A DNA stretch of 64,000 nucleotides from Arthrobacter sp. PAMC25284 (GTDB taxonomy: Bacteria > Actinomycetota > Actinomycetes > Actinomycetales > Micrococcaceae), in contig NZ_CP080382.1 in NCBI RefSeq assembly GCF_019443425.1, positions 1,798,001 through 1,862,000 of the forward strand, given 5' to 3'. This document shows positions 17,403-26,588 of the stretch, in pieces. A program made the position numbers and the translations under genes. The stretch's first letter is position 1. The number at the start of each line of letters is the position of its first letter. The notes under the pieces were generated by a model. The model was not told the DNA's origin. It worked only from the letters and a program-made list of their open reading frames with translations, and searched no databases.

Positions 17403-18302
17403 ATGACTAACTGGGTCTATCCGCTGGGTTCCGCCGCCGACGGCCACTGGGACATTTCGCTGGGCACGTCCGATTCCGCCGTTGAGGTCGCGGGCTGGGC
17501 GCACACCGGGCTGAAGGTGGCGACACTGGATGCCGGCGCCGTCGTCGAACTGCCGGCCGCCGCCGAAGAGCGGATCGTGATCCCGCTCAGCGGGTCCTTC
17601 TCCGCCGGCGTTGACGGCTACGACTACCAGCTGGCCGGCCGCGCGAGTGTCTTCAGCGGTCCCAGCGACGTCCTGTACACCGGCACGGACACGGCAGTGA
17701 GCATTGGATCGACCAACGGCGGCAGGGTGGCCATCGCTACGGCCCCGACCGGGACCTCCTACCCGGCCCGGCTGGTCACCGCCGCGGAGATCCCGGTGGA
17801 GTTGCGCGGCGCCGGCAACTGCTCACGGCAGGTGCACAACTTCGGCACCCCGGCCGCTCTGGAAACGGACCGGTTTATCGTCTGTGAAGTCATCACGCCC
17901 GCCGGCAACTGGTCCTCCTACCCGCCGCACAAGCACGACGAGGAAAAAGACGGCGAGACCAGCCTCGAGGAGATTTACTACTTCGAAACCCGGGTTGCGC
18001 CGGGCGCTCCGGAGCGGGGTGCCGCCGATGCCATCGGCTACCAGCGCGTGTATGCCTCGGACGAGCGGCCCATCGATGTTGCCGCCGAGGTACGCACCGG
18101 CGACGTGGTGCTGGTGCCCTACGGCTGGCACGGGCCCGCGATGGCCGCTCCCGGCTACGACCTGTACTACCTGAACGTGATGGCAGGCCCAGGTCCGGTC
18201 CGCGACTGGCTCATCAGCGACGACCCGCATCACGGCTGGATCCGCCAGACCTGGGAGGGCCAGGACGTGGATCCGCGCCTGCCGTTCACAGCGGAGTCCT
18301 AG
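17403..18302 (+). CDS. iolB: 5-deoxy-glucuronate isomerase
   Basis: A 299-residue bicupin protein that converts 5-deoxy-glucuronate to 2-deoxy-5-keto-gluconate in myo-inositol breakdown. The signature WSSYPPHKHDEEKDGETSLE near residues 170-190 contains the metal-binding histidines and glutamate, with EIYYFE after it, and a late VPYGWHGP cupin strand. Start ATG 17403 is chosen over an upstream in-frame site because homology begins at TNWVYPLG. It lies 60 bp after iolR and probably shares its transcript, away from the main iol operon at 20-27.6 kb. Confidence 0.92.
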   Translation: MTNWVYPLGSAADGHWDISLGTSDSAVEVAGWAHTGLKVATLDAGAVVELPAAAEERIVIPLSGSFSAGVDGYDYQLAGRASVFSGPSDVLYTGTDTAVSIGSTNGGRVAIATAPTGTSYPARLVTAAEIPVELRGAGNCSRQVHNFGTPAALETDRFIVCEVITPAGNWSSYPPHKHDEEKDGETSLEEIYYFETRVAPGAPERGAADAIGYQRVYASDERPIDVAAEVRTGDVVLVPYGWHGPAMAAPGYDLYYLNVMAGPGPVRDWLISDDPHHGWIRQTWEGQDVDPRLPFTAES

Positions 18303-18309
18303 GAATCCG

Positions 18310-19362
18310 TCAGACGGGCTGCAGCTCGAGGTCCTGCCGACTGCCAGCGTTCCCGCCGCCGGCAGCACCGCCGTCGTTCCTTTTCGCTTGATGGGCGGCA
18401 AACACCGCAACCCCCAGGCCGAGTATGGTGATGGCTGCCGCGGCCCAGACCGGGGAGGTGTAACCGAGTCCGGCCATAATGGTCACCCCGCCGAGCCACG
18501 AGCCCAGCGCGTTGCCCACATTGAAGGCGCCGATGTTGGCGCCGGAGGCCAGCGTGGGCGCGCCGGTGGCGTACTTCATCACGCGCATCTGCATTCCCGG
18601 GACGGTCGCAAAGCCGACGCCGCCCAGCAGCACAATGGAAGCGATCGTCATCGGCTGGTTGCCGGCGGTCAGCGCGAAGACAACAAGCACGGCCACCAGG
18701 ACGGCCAGCACCGTCACAAGTGTGCGGTCCACGTTCTTGTCCGCGGCCCGGCCGCCAAGGGTATTGCCCAGAAACAAGCCCCCGCCGAAGAGAACCAGCA
18801 GCCACGGCACGGCGGACGCGGCGAAGCCCGAAACCTCCGTCAGCGTGTAGGCGATGTAGGTGAAGGCGCCGAAGACTCCGCCGTAGCCGAGGATGGTGAT
18901 GAGGATCGAGAGCCAGACCTGGCCGGAGCGGAAGGCCCGGAGCTCGCCGCGCAGGCTCGTCGGGACGGCTTTTCCGGAGTCCGCCCCGACTGCGGCCTTG
19001 GGTACCAGGGCCAGGATGCCGGCCAGCGCTAGGACGCCAATGACCGTGATGGCGACGAAGGTGGCGCGCCACCCCGCGGCCTGTCCCAAGAGCGTGCCCA
19101 GCGGAACACCCAGGACATTCGCCGCGGTCAGGCCGGTGAACATAATGGCAATGGCGCCGGCTTTTTTGTCGGGCGCCACCAGGCTGGCCGCGACCACGGC
19201 GCCGATACCGAAGAAAGCGCCGTGCGCCAGGGCTGCGATGATGCGGCCGATCATCATCACCTGATAGTCGGCCGCCACCTCGGGCAGCAGGCCCATGATG
19301 ACGAATTCGGCGAGTCCGATCCCGAACCCGCCGAGGGCGAGGGCAAGAAGGCCAAGTGGCAT
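18310..19362 (-). CDS. MFS (DHA1) transporter with apparent internal deletion
   Basis: A 350-residue major facilitator protein of the AraJ-like efflux branch, clearest at MPLGLLALALGGFGIGLAEFVIMG and GRIIAALAHGAFFGIGAVVAASL. The family normally has about 400 residues and twelve helices. Here LLPEVAADYQV passes straight into MMIGRIIAALAHG, so the stretch that should hold helices 2-3 and the conserved loop motif after helix 2 is missing, in frame. Start ATG 19362 has GAAGGA about eight bases upstream. It is divergent from a MarR gene over a long inverted repeat. It may be non-functional; a DNA check of the junction is needed. Confidence 0.78.
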   Translation of the reverse strand: MPLGLLALALGGFGIGLAEFVIMGLLPEVAADYQVMMIGRIIAALAHGAFFGIGAVVAASLVAPDKKAGAIAIMFTGLTAANVLGVPLGTLLGQAAGWRATFVAITVIGVLALAGILALVPKAAVGADSGKAVPTSLRGELRAFRSGQVWLSILITILGYGGVFGAFTYIAYTLTEVSGFAASAVPWLLVLFGGGLFLGNTLGGRAADKNVDRTLVTVLAVLVAVLVVFALTAGNQPMTIASIVLLGGVGFATVPGMQMRVMKYATGAPTLASGANIGAFNVGNALGSWLGGVTIMAGLGYTSPVWAAAAITILGLGVAVFAAHQAKRNDGGAAGGGNAGSRQDLELQPV

Positions 19363-19412
19363 GGAGGTGTTCCTTCGCAACTGTACGGAGAAGTGGTTTC
19401 GGCGTAGGCTAT

Positions 19413-19468
19413 TAGTTGCAGGCGCGGCATTTATTGTTGCACAAGCAAGTATGCCGCGCGAGCAACTA
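19413..19468 (+). promoter_or_regulatory. Long inverted repeat, candidate MarR operator
   Basis: TAGTTGC-AG-GCGCGGCAT (19413-19430) mirrors ATGCCGCGC-GA-GCAACTA (19451-19468): 16 of 18 positions pair, around a 20-bp centre containing TTGCACAA. It lies in the 161-bp gap between the MFS gene and the divergent marR-type gene, the expected place for an operator controlling both. Binding by the MarR protein is inferred. Confidence 0.55.
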
Positions 19469-19523
19469 TATTGCGAACGACTCGCTCCAGGGCGGGACGG
19501 ATTGAGCTGAAGGGGAGAAGAAG

Positions 19524-19973
19524 ATGGGCATCAAAGACGACGCCGTCGAGGTCCGGGCACAGGGCTGGCGGACACTGGCCGCCCTGCACGGGCTGATCGA
19601 GACGGAGCTGGAACGCTCCCTGCAGGCCAAGGCCAAGCTGTCCGTCGTCGAATTCACGGTGCTGGATGCGTTGAGCCGCCAGGACGGCTGGCACATGCGT
19701 ATGCAGCAGCTGGCACGGGCCTCCGCCCTGAGCGCGAGCGCGACCACGCGCCTGGTCAACCGGCTCGAGGACCGCGGCCTGCTGACCCGAATTCTGTGTG
19801 CGGAGGACCGCCGCGGCATTTACACCGAGCTCACACCGAGCGGGATTGCGCTGCTGGAGCGGACCCGGCCCGTTCACGACGCCACGCTGGAGCAGGCACT
19901 CGCCGAGGCGCAGCAGGTTCCGGAACTGGCACCGCTCGTGGACGCCCTCCCCCGGCTCCACACCGTCTCCTGA
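19524..19973 (+). CDS. MarR-family regulator
   Basis: A 149-residue winged-helix protein with the MarR core LSVVEFTVLDALSRQDGWHMRMQQLARASALSASATTRL and the wing AEDRRGIYTELTPSG (split here as two recognisable segments near residues 40-80 and 92-107). It has the dimerisation helices at both ends. It is divergent from the MFS transporter and probably controls it and itself through the inverted repeat at 19413-19468. The pair interrupts the inositol region and is not obviously related to it. Confidence 0.87.
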   Translation: MGIKDDAVEVRAQGWRTLAALHGLIETELERSLQAKAKLSVVEFTVLDALSRQDGWHMRMQQLARASALSASATTRLVNRLEDRGLLTRILCAEDRRGIYTELTPSGIALLERTRPVHDATLEQALAEAQQVPELAPLVDALPRLHTVS

Positions 19974-20024
19974 CACGTCCGGCCCGGCGCCGGGCTGACC
20001 CGCGAAAGACCGCCGCGGGAGTAC

Positions 20025-20057
20025 AGAAAAGGGGCGGACATTGTCCGCCCCTTTTCT
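20025..20057. terminator. Bidirectional terminator between marR-type gene and iolG
   Basis: AGAAAAGGGGCGGACA (20025-20040) and TGTCCGCCCCTTTTCT (20042-20057) form a perfect 16-bp stem around a single base. The outer A/T runs give a U tract in both directions, so it should end both the rightward marR transcript and the leftward iol operon. Confidence 0.85.
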
Positions 20058-20119
20058 AATTCCGGCCTTCCCGGGGCTATTGCTGCCGGAGCCGGTGCCA
20101 GCGGGTTGCCGGGTGTTGT

Positions 20120-21133
20120 TTAGTTGTAGATGGCAGGTTTGGGATTGAGTTTCACGGGGACTTTCTGGCCGTTTTTCTGCGCTTCGACGCCGGCCTCGCA
20201 GCACGCGGCGGTCGCGTAGCCGTCCCAGGCGCTCGGGCCGCCGATCCCGTTCCGGAACGCAGCGTTGACCCAGGCCTGGATTTCGACGTCGTACGCGGCG
20301 GCGAAGCGTTCCTCGAACCCGGGGGTGACGGTCCCGCCCCAGCGGCCGTTGGCCCGCGTGTAGGGCCCGTGGTCCGCGCCGATGTTCACGATCCCGTCCT
20401 CGAAGGAGGCCTGGGTGGCGACCTCGTAGCCGAACCTGGCGTTGACGTAGATCTCCACGTCGGCCAGGACCCCGGACTCGGTCTCGATCAGGACATGCTG
20501 GGGGTCGTGCTGGCCGGCCGGGGCATTCCGCGTGGCCTTACCGAGCCGGACCTGGACGGAGGTGATTTCCTCCCCGGTGAAGAACCGGACCGCGTCGAAC
20601 TCGTGCACCACCGAATCGTTGATCAGCATCTCGTTGGTGAACCCCGGCGGGGTGGTCGGGTTCCGGTGCTGGTGGTGGAGCATCAACAGTTCCCCGAGTT
20701 CGTTGGAGCGGATCATCGCCCCCAGGGCGGCGTATTCGGCGTCGAACCGGCGCATAAACCCGACCTGGATTCGCTGGTGCCCCAGCTCTTTCTCGGCCTC
20801 CACGATTTTCCAGGCCGACGCTGCATCCGGAGTCAACGGCTTCTCGCACAGGATCGGGAAGTCTTTGGCGAGGGCCTTGAGCAGGATCTCCTCGTGCAGG
20901 AACCCCGGGGTCGCGATCAGGACCGCGTTCACGTCCCCGTTATTCAGCGCCTCCTCGGCGTCGGCCAGGGCTACGGCGCCCGGGATCCCCTCGATGGCGG
21001 CCTGGGCGCGGGCGAGGTCAACGTCGACAACGGCGGCAACCTCTGCCCCCTGTATCCGGGCGTGGATCCGCTGGATGTGGTCCACACCCATACGGCCCGC
21101 ACCGATCACGGCGACACGAAGAATATCAGTCAT
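20120..21133 (-). CDS. iolG: Inositol 2-dehydrogenase
   Basis: A 337-residue Gfo/Idh/MocA enzyme that oxidises myo-inositol to 2-keto-myo-inositol with NAD. LRVAVIGAGRMGVDHIQRI is the Rossmann motif, CEKPLTPD near residue 95 carries the catalytic lysine, and INDSVVHEFDAVRFFTGE near 170-185 has the aspartate and histidine of the active site. ATG 21133 is the best start because homology begins right after it. It is the last gene of the iolC-to-iolG operon, 26 bp after the frameshifted iolE/H gene, and is followed by a strong terminator. Confidence 0.88.
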   Translation of the reverse strand: MTDILRVAVIGAGRMGVDHIQRIHARIQGAEVAAVVDVDLARAQAAIEGIPGAVALADAEEALNNGDVNAVLIATPGFLHEEILLKALAKDFPILCEKPLTPDAASAWKIVEAEKELGHQRIQVGFMRRFDAEYAALGAMIRSNELGELLMLHHQHRNPTTPPGFTNEMLINDSVVHEFDAVRFFTGEEITSVQVRLGKATRNAPAGQHDPQHVLIETESGVLADVEIYVNARFGYEVATQASFEDGIVNIGADHGPYTRANGRWGGTVTPGFEERFAAAYDVEIQAWVNAAFRNGIGGPSAWDGYATAACCEAGVEAQKNGQKVPVKLNPKPAIYN

Positions 21134-21159
21134 GGTTCTTTCCTTTGGTTCAGTGAGCG

Positions 21160-22079
21160 CTAGTTGACGGCCGTGCGGGAGCCGCACGAAAGCAGGTAGT
21201 TCCGGGTGCGTTTGGCGATGGGCATCGGCACATCGAAGGCCACCGGGTACATGTCCTGTTCCACAATGCCGAAGATGGGCCGGTTCAGCGCCTCAACGGC
21301 CTCGATCACGGCGCGCAGGTCCGGCAGCCCGTTCGGTGGCTCGGTCATCACACCGGCCAGGTTCGCGGCGGCCCAGGTCATGTTTTCCTCGTTGACCTTT
21401 TTCAGGATCTCCGGGTTGATCTGCTTCAGGTGCAGGTAGCCGATCCGGTCCGGATAGTTCTTGATCAAATCCAGGCTGGAGGCCCCGCAGTATTCCGCGT
21501 GACCGGTATCCAGGCACAGGTTCAGGTACGTCGGGTCGGTGGCAGCGAGGAGGGTCTCGATGTCCTGTTGCGCGCCGACGTGCGAATCTGCGTGGGAGTG
21601 GAACTGCTGCTTCAGGCCAAAGTCCTCCAACAGGGTCTTGCCCAGCCGGTTGTGCCCGGCAAAGAGATCTGCCCAGGGCCCTGTTCGGTCAGCTCGCCGC
21701 TTTCCACCGCCTCGCCGGTAACGTCGTCGCGCCACATCGCGGGGATGACCACGATGTTCTCGCCGCCCATGGCGGCAGTGAGTTCGGCGACCTTGCGTGC
21801 GGGGTCCCAGGCGGTCTCCCACTGGTCAAGGCCGCGGTGGAAGGCGGTGAACACGGTGCCGGCAGTGACTTTGAGGTCGCGCTGCTTGAGCTCCTCGGCC
21901 AGCCGTGCGGGATCGGACGGGAGGTAGCCGTAGGGGCCGAGTTCGATCCACTTGTAGCCGGACTCGGCGACCTCGTCGAGGAACCGTTCCCAGGGGGTCT
22001 GCTGCGGATCGTCCGGAAACCAGACACCCCAGGAATCCGGCGCGGTGCCGATGATCAGCTTGTTCTCCACTTCAGTCAT
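21160..22079 (-). pseudogene. Inosose dehydratase-like (IolE/IolH) gene, frameshifted
   Basis: A TIM-barrel sugar-phosphate-isomerase-like protein of about 306 codons split over two frames. The first part runs from ATG 22079 (LIIGTAPDSWGVWFPDDP) to ESGELTEQGP; homology continues in the next frame as WADLFAGHNRLGKTLLEDFG to the stop at 21160. The junction is at about 21675-21678, where the coding strand reads GGGCCCTGGG and one C appears to be lost. No other IolE candidate is in the window, so this may be the inosose dehydratase step, or an IolH relative. It lies between iolA and iolG. A sequencing error or a real one-base deletion would both give this pattern. Confidence 0.8.
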
Positions 22080-22117
22080 AACGGCGTCGTCTTTCTCGTT
22101 TGCCGGGCAGCAGCGGG

Positions 22118-23629
22118 TTAGCTGGAGGGGAAGTTGTAGGAGGCGCCCGAATCGTGGGTCGGCTCCGGCCACCGTGAGGTAACAACCTTGCCGCGGGTGT
22201 AGAAGGACACGCCTTCCGGACCGTAGATGTGCTTGTCGCCGAAGAGCGAAGCCTTCCAGCCGCCAAAGGAGTGGTAGGCCACCGGGACGGGGAGCGGGAC
22301 GTTGATACCGATCATGCCTACCGTGACGGAGCGCTGGAACTTGCGGGCGTTAGCGCCGGAGGAGGTGAAGATGGCGGTGCCGTTGCCATAGGGGTTGGCG
22401 TTGATCAGGGCGATACCGGCGTCGAGGTCCTCCACGCGGACCACTACGAGGACCGGGCCGAAGATCTCCTCGGTGTATGCGGTCATTTCGGTCTTGACAT
22501 GGTCGATGACGGTGGGGCCGACCCAGAAGCCGTCCTCATGGCCGGGGACAACAAGATCGCGCCCGTCGACCACCATGGCGGCGCCGGCGGATTGTGCCTC
22601 GGTAACGATCTTCACGATGCGCTCCTTGGATGCCGGGGTGATGACCGGGCCCATTTCGGCGCCTGCCACAGTGCCGTTGTCGACCTTGATGGCCAGCGCC
22701 CGCTCTTCGACCTTCTTGACCAGCAGGTCTGCGGCCTCACCGACGGCGACGGCGACGGAGATGGCCATGCAGCGTTCGCCGGCGGAACCGAAGGCGGCGG
22801 CGGCGAGGTGGTCAGCGGCGTTGTCCAGGTCGGCGTCGGGCATCACGATGGCGTGGTTCTTCGCCCCGCCCAGGGCCTGGACGCGCTTGCCGTGCGCCGT
22901 GGCCGTTTCGTGGACGTACTTGGCGATCGGGGTGGAGCCGACGAAGGAGATGCCGTCGACGTCCGGGTGGGTCAGGAGTCCTTCAACGGTTTCCTTGTCT
23001 CCGTGCAGGACCTGGAACACGCCGTCGGGCAGGCCTGCCTGCTTCCACAGCTTGGCCAGGAGCATCGAGGGCGAGGGGTCACGCTCGGAGGGCTTGAGGA
23101 TAAAGGCGTTGCCGGCGGCAATCGCCATCGGCGCCATCCACAGCGGCACCATCACCGGGAAGTTGAACGGGGTGATGCCGGCGACCACACCAAGCGGTTC
23201 GCGGAAGGAGAAGACGTCGATCCCGGTGGAGACCTGGTCCGAGTAGTCACCCTTGAGCAGTTGCGGGATGCCGCAGGCGAATTCGATGACCTCGAGGCCT
23301 CGGCCGATCTCGCCCTTGGCATCGGAAAGGACCTTGCCGTGCTCGGCGGTGATCAGTTCGGCGAGGTCATCGACGTGGGCAGCGACGAGTTCGCGGAACT
23401 TGAACAGGACGTTGGTGCGCTTGGCGAGGGAGAAGTCGCCCCAGGAGTCGGCGGCGGCGCGGGCGGCGGCCACGGTGGCGTCCAGGTCCGCCCGGTTGGC
23501 CAGCCGCAGTTCCGCGGAAATGGCACCGGTGGCCGGGTTGTAGACGGGCTGCGTACGGTCTCCTTCACCAACGGTTTCGGCGCCGTTGATGAAGTGCTTG
23601 ATGGTGGTGCGGGTAGTCGTCGTCGACAT
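22118..23629 (-). CDS. iolA: Methylmalonate-semialdehyde dehydrogenase (CoA-acylating)
   Basis: A 503-residue aldehyde dehydrogenase converting malonate semialdehyde or methylmalonate semialdehyde to acetyl- or propionyl-CoA, the last step of the inositol pathway. KHFINGAETV opens the protein, FVGSTPIAKYVHETA lies near residue 230 and the catalytic cysteine is in GSAGERCMAIS near 285. Start ATG 23629 is chosen because the upstream frame is a Pro/Arg-rich shadow. It lies 52 bp after iolD and 38 bp before the iolE/H gene, all leftward. MmsA of valine breakdown is the same family; the context decides for iolA. Confidence 0.9.
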   Translation of the reverse strand: MSTTTTRTTIKHFINGAETVGEGDRTQPVYNPATGAISAELRLANRADLDATVAAARAAADSWGDFSLAKRTNVLFKFRELVAAHVDDLAELITAEHGKVLSDAKGEIGRGLEVIEFACGIPQLLKGDYSDQVSTGIDVFSFREPLGVVAGITPFNFPVMVPLWMAPMAIAAGNAFILKPSERDPSPSMLLAKLWKQAGLPDGVFQVLHGDKETVEGLLTHPDVDGISFVGSTPIAKYVHETATAHGKRVQALGGAKNHAIVMPDADLDNAADHLAAAAFGSAGERCMAISVAVAVGEAADLLVKKVEERALAIKVDNGTVAGAEMGPVITPASKERIVKIVTEAQSAGAAMVVDGRDLVVPGHEDGFWVGPTVIDHVKTEMTAYTEEIFGPVLVVVRVEDLDAGIALINANPYGNGTAIFTSSGANARKFQRSVTVGMIGINVPLPVPVAYHSFGGWKASLFGDKHIYGPEGVSFYTRGKVVTSRWPEPTHDSGASYNFPSS

Positions 23630-23681
23630 GATGGTGAACGTCCTTGGTCTGCGGGGTGGAATCTGCGGTGGGAACTGAGGG

Positions 23682-25637
23682 TCAGCCGAGCAGCTTGCGC
23701 TGCCGATTCTTGTGGTCTGTGTACGTTGTGTAGGCCTGCCGGGTGGAGTCAAGGTCGGAGACCTGGGAGACCGGAACATCCCACCAGGACTCGGACGCGG
23801 GGGCGTCCAGTAGCGGATCGGATTCGACGTGGATGACGATCGGGCCGCCCCGCTCCGGTGCGGCCTTGGCATCGCGGACGGCCTGTTCGAGCTCGGCGAT
23901 GACCTTCTCCCCCGGTTCGATCCGGATGACCTTTACGCCGAGGCTTTCGGCGTTGAGGGCCAGGTCCACGGGGAGCCGTTCGCCCGCGTCGAAGCTGTGG
24001 GTTTCCTCGTCCAGCTCCCGGTACTGGGTGCCGAAGCGCTGCGAACCCAGGGATTCGGAGAGCGAGCCAATCGAGGCGTAGCCGTGGTTCTGGATCAGGA
24101 CCACGATCAGCTTGATCCGCTCGGCGACGGCGGTGACCAGTTCGGTGTGCATCATCAGGTAGGAGCCGTCCCCTACCATCACGACGACGTCGCGCTGGGC
24201 TCCGCCGGCGGCGGCTTCGGCGAGGGCCGCGCGCTTGACGCCCAGGCCGCCAGGGATTTCGTAGCCCATGCAGGAGTAAGCGTATTCGACGTGGTAGCCG
24301 AAGGGGTCGCGGACCCGCCACATCTTGTGCAGGTCCCCGGGCAGGGAACCGGCGGCGCAGATGACAACATCCTGGGCGTCCATGGCCCGGCTCGTGGCGC
24401 CGATGATCTCGTTCTGCGCCGGCAGCGGCGTGAACCGGGTGCCAAAGGCCTCGTCGACGGTGGCGTTCCAGCGCTTCTTTTCGGCCGCGATGCGCTGTTC
24501 GAGGTCGGCCCCGACGCGGTAGCCGCCGAGGGCCTGGTTGAGCTTGATCAGTGCCTTGCGGGCGTCGGCGACGATCGGCAGGGCAGTGCCGTGCTTGTAA
24601 GCATCGATCGGCGCGACGTTGATGTTGATGAACTGCACCTCCGGGTTTTGGAACGCGGTCCGGGACGCGGTGGTGAAGTCCTCGTACCGGGTGCCGATCC
24701 CGATGATAAGGTCCGCGTCGGCGGCGAGGGCGTTCGCCGCCGTCGTGCCGGTGGAGCCGATGGCTCCGACGGAGAACGGGTGGTCCCAGGGCAGGACGCC
24801 GACGCCGGCCTGGGTGTTGCCCACCGGGATGCCGGTCAGTTCCACGAGCCGGGCCAGTTCGTCGTTGGCGTAGGCGTACAGGACTCCGCCGCCGGCAATG
24901 ATGAGCGGGTTCCTCGCGGCGCGGATGGCCGCTGCGGCGCGGCGGATGTCCTCGTCGTCGGCGTCCGGGCGGCGGATGCGCCACTCGCGTTCGGCCAAAA
25001 ATTCCTCGGGTACGTCGGAGGCTTCGGCCTGGACATCCTGCGGGAGAGAAATGGTGACGGCGCCGGTCTCGGCCGGGTCCGTCAGGACCCGCAGCCCGTG
25101 ATGGAAGGCCGAGAACAGCTGCTCCGGACGGGAGACCCGGTCGAAGAACTTCGAGAGCGGCCGGAACGCGTCGTTGACGGTGATGTCATAGGCATCCGGG
25201 CGTTCGAGTTGCTGCAGGACCGGGTCCGCAACGCGGGTGGCAAAGGTGTCCGAGGGCAACAGCAGCACGGGCAGCCGGTTGGTGGTGGCCAGCGCGGCGC
25301 CGGTGAGCAGGTTGGACGACCCCGGGCCGATCGAGGTGCTGATCGCGAAGGTCTGGCGGCGCCGGGTGTGGCGGGCGTAACCGACGGCCTGATGCACTTG
25401 CGCTTGCTCGTTGCGGCCCTGGTAGTAGGGCATGATCGTGGGATCCGCGGCCTGGTACTGCTTGAGGGCCTGGCCGACGCCGGCGACGTTGCCGTGGCCG
25501 AAGATGCCGAAGGTGCCCGGGATCAGGCGCTCACGGTACTCCTGGCCGCCGATCGTATCGACGGTGTACTGCCTGGACAGGTATTCCACGACGGCCTGGG
25601 CGACGGTCATTCTGCGGGTTGCTGATCCTGTTCCCAT
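23682..25637 (-). CDS. iolD: 3D-(3,5/4)-trihydroxycyclohexane-1,2-dione acylhydrolase
   Basis: A 651-residue TPP-dependent enzyme that opens the ring of the diketo-inositol intermediate to 5-deoxy-glucuronate. GTFGIFGHGNVAGVGQAL near residue 45 and YQGRNEQAQVHQAVGYAR near 80 mark the N-terminal TPP domain with its glutamate; GDGSYLMMHTEL followed by NHGYAS near 520-550 is the TPP/metal-binding motif. Length matches IolD. GGAG lies about ten bases before the ATG. It is six bases downstream of the aldolase gene and upstream of iolA. Confidence 0.93.
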   Translation of the reverse strand: MGTGSATRRMTVAQAVVEYLSRQYTVDTIGGQEYRERLIPGTFGIFGHGNVAGVGQALKQYQAADPTIMPYYQGRNEQAQVHQAVGYARHTRRRQTFAISTSIGPGSSNLLTGAALATTNRLPVLLLPSDTFATRVADPVLQQLERPDAYDITVNDAFRPLSKFFDRVSRPEQLFSAFHHGLRVLTDPAETGAVTISLPQDVQAEASDVPEEFLAEREWRIRRPDADDEDIRRAAAAIRAARNPLIIAGGGVLYAYANDELARLVELTGIPVGNTQAGVGVLPWDHPFSVGAIGSTGTTAANALAADADLIIGIGTRYEDFTTASRTAFQNPEVQFININVAPIDAYKHGTALPIVADARKALIKLNQALGGYRVGADLEQRIAAEKKRWNATVDEAFGTRFTPLPAQNEIIGATSRAMDAQDVVICAAGSLPGDLHKMWRVRDPFGYHVEYAYSCMGYEIPGGLGVKRAALAEAAAGGAQRDVVVMVGDGSYLMMHTELVTAVAERIKLIVVLIQNHGYASIGSLSESLGSQRFGTQYRELDEETHSFDAGERLPVDLALNAESLGVKVIRIEPGEKVIAELEQAVRDAKAAPERGGPIVIHVESDPLLDAPASESWWDVPVSQVSDLDSTRQAYTTYTDHKNRQRKLLG

Positions 25638-25643
25638 AGGGGG

Positions 25644-26588
25644 CTACTCCGATACTTCTGCGGTGCGGTTGAGGAGGGTGGCGGCGGTGGCAACGGCGCC
25701 GGCGACGTCGCCGTCCTGCGGGTAGAGCAGCGTCCGGCCCACGGTGAGTCCCTGCACGCCTGGGAGGGCGAGGGCTGCCTCCCAGCTGGCGAACACGTCG
25801 TCCTGGCTGCTGTCCGGGTCTCCGCCGAGCAGCACGGTGGGCATCGTGGTGGCCGCCATGACGCGCTCCATCTCGGGCACCACCGGGAGCTTCATCCAGG
25901 TGTAAGCACTCGTGGAGCCGAGCCCTTCGGCGATCCCGATGGACTTGATGACGGCGTCCGTGGAGAGGTCGTTGCGAACCTTGCCGTTCTCGCGGACGGA
26001 CAGGAACGGCTCCACCATGGCGATCAGCTTCCGGGCGGCGAGCGAGTCGATCGCCTTGGCCGTGGCTTCGAGCAGGGACACCGTGTCCGGGTCGCCGAGA
26101 CAAATCCGCGTGAGCATCTTGCCTCCGTCGGCGCCGAGTGCTTCCAGGGCCTCCGCGGTGTGGCCGGTGAAGCGGTCATCGAATTCGTTGATCAGGCCGA
26201 TGAGTCCGCCGCGGTTCATCGAGCCGAAGACGAGCTTGCCCTCAAGGGCGCCGAGCAGCAGCAGGTCGTCCATGATGTCCGGTGAGGCCAGCACGCCGTC
26301 GACGTGCGGGTTGGCCAGAGCAATCTGGAGCCGGTCCAGCAGCTGGCGGCGGTCCGCCATCGCGATCGGGTTTGCGCCGACACTCAGGGCGCCGCGGGCC
26401 GGATGGTCGGCGGCCACGATGAAGTTCTGCTGGCCGACTTTGACGCCGGGGTGGCGGCGGCGGGCTTTCGCGGCCCGTGCGATCGCGGCAGGGTCCTCGA
26501 GCCGGATGGCGCTGAGGTGCGCGTAACGGCGGGGATCGTCGTCGACGGCGGTGCGTGGCGTCGTCGGCGTCGTGGATTGAACGCTCAC
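25644..26588 (-). CDS. Class I aldolase-like (beta/alpha)8 protein of the iol operon
   Basis: A 314-residue protein of the Cgl0158 family of (beta/alpha)8 barrels related to deoxyribose-phosphate aldolase. VGQQNFIVAADHPARGAL near residue 50 and LIAMVEPFLS near 195 match that family. In actinobacterial inositol clusters it is placed next to iolC and is thought to cleave 2-deoxy-5-keto-gluconate 6-phosphate, the IolJ step. GTG 26588 is the start: AAGGAG lies seven bases before it and it overlaps the iolC stop as GTGA. The reaction is inferred from position, because no separate iolJ is seen. Confidence 0.82.
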   Translation of the reverse strand: MSVQSTTPTTPRTAVDDDPRRYAHLSAIRLEDPAAIARAAKARRRHPGVKVGQQNFIVAADHPARGALSVGANPIAMADRRQLLDRLQIALANPHVDGVLASPDIMDDLLLLGALEGKLVFGSMNRGGLIGLINEFDDRFTGHTAEALEALGADGGKMLTRICLGDPDTVSLLEATAKAIDSLAARKLIAMVEPFLSVRENGKVRNDLSTDAVIKSIGIAEGLGSTSAYTWMKLPVVPEMERVMAATTMPTVLLGGDPDSSQDDVFASWEAALALPGVQGLTVGRTLLYPQDGDVAGAVATAATLLNRTAEVSE

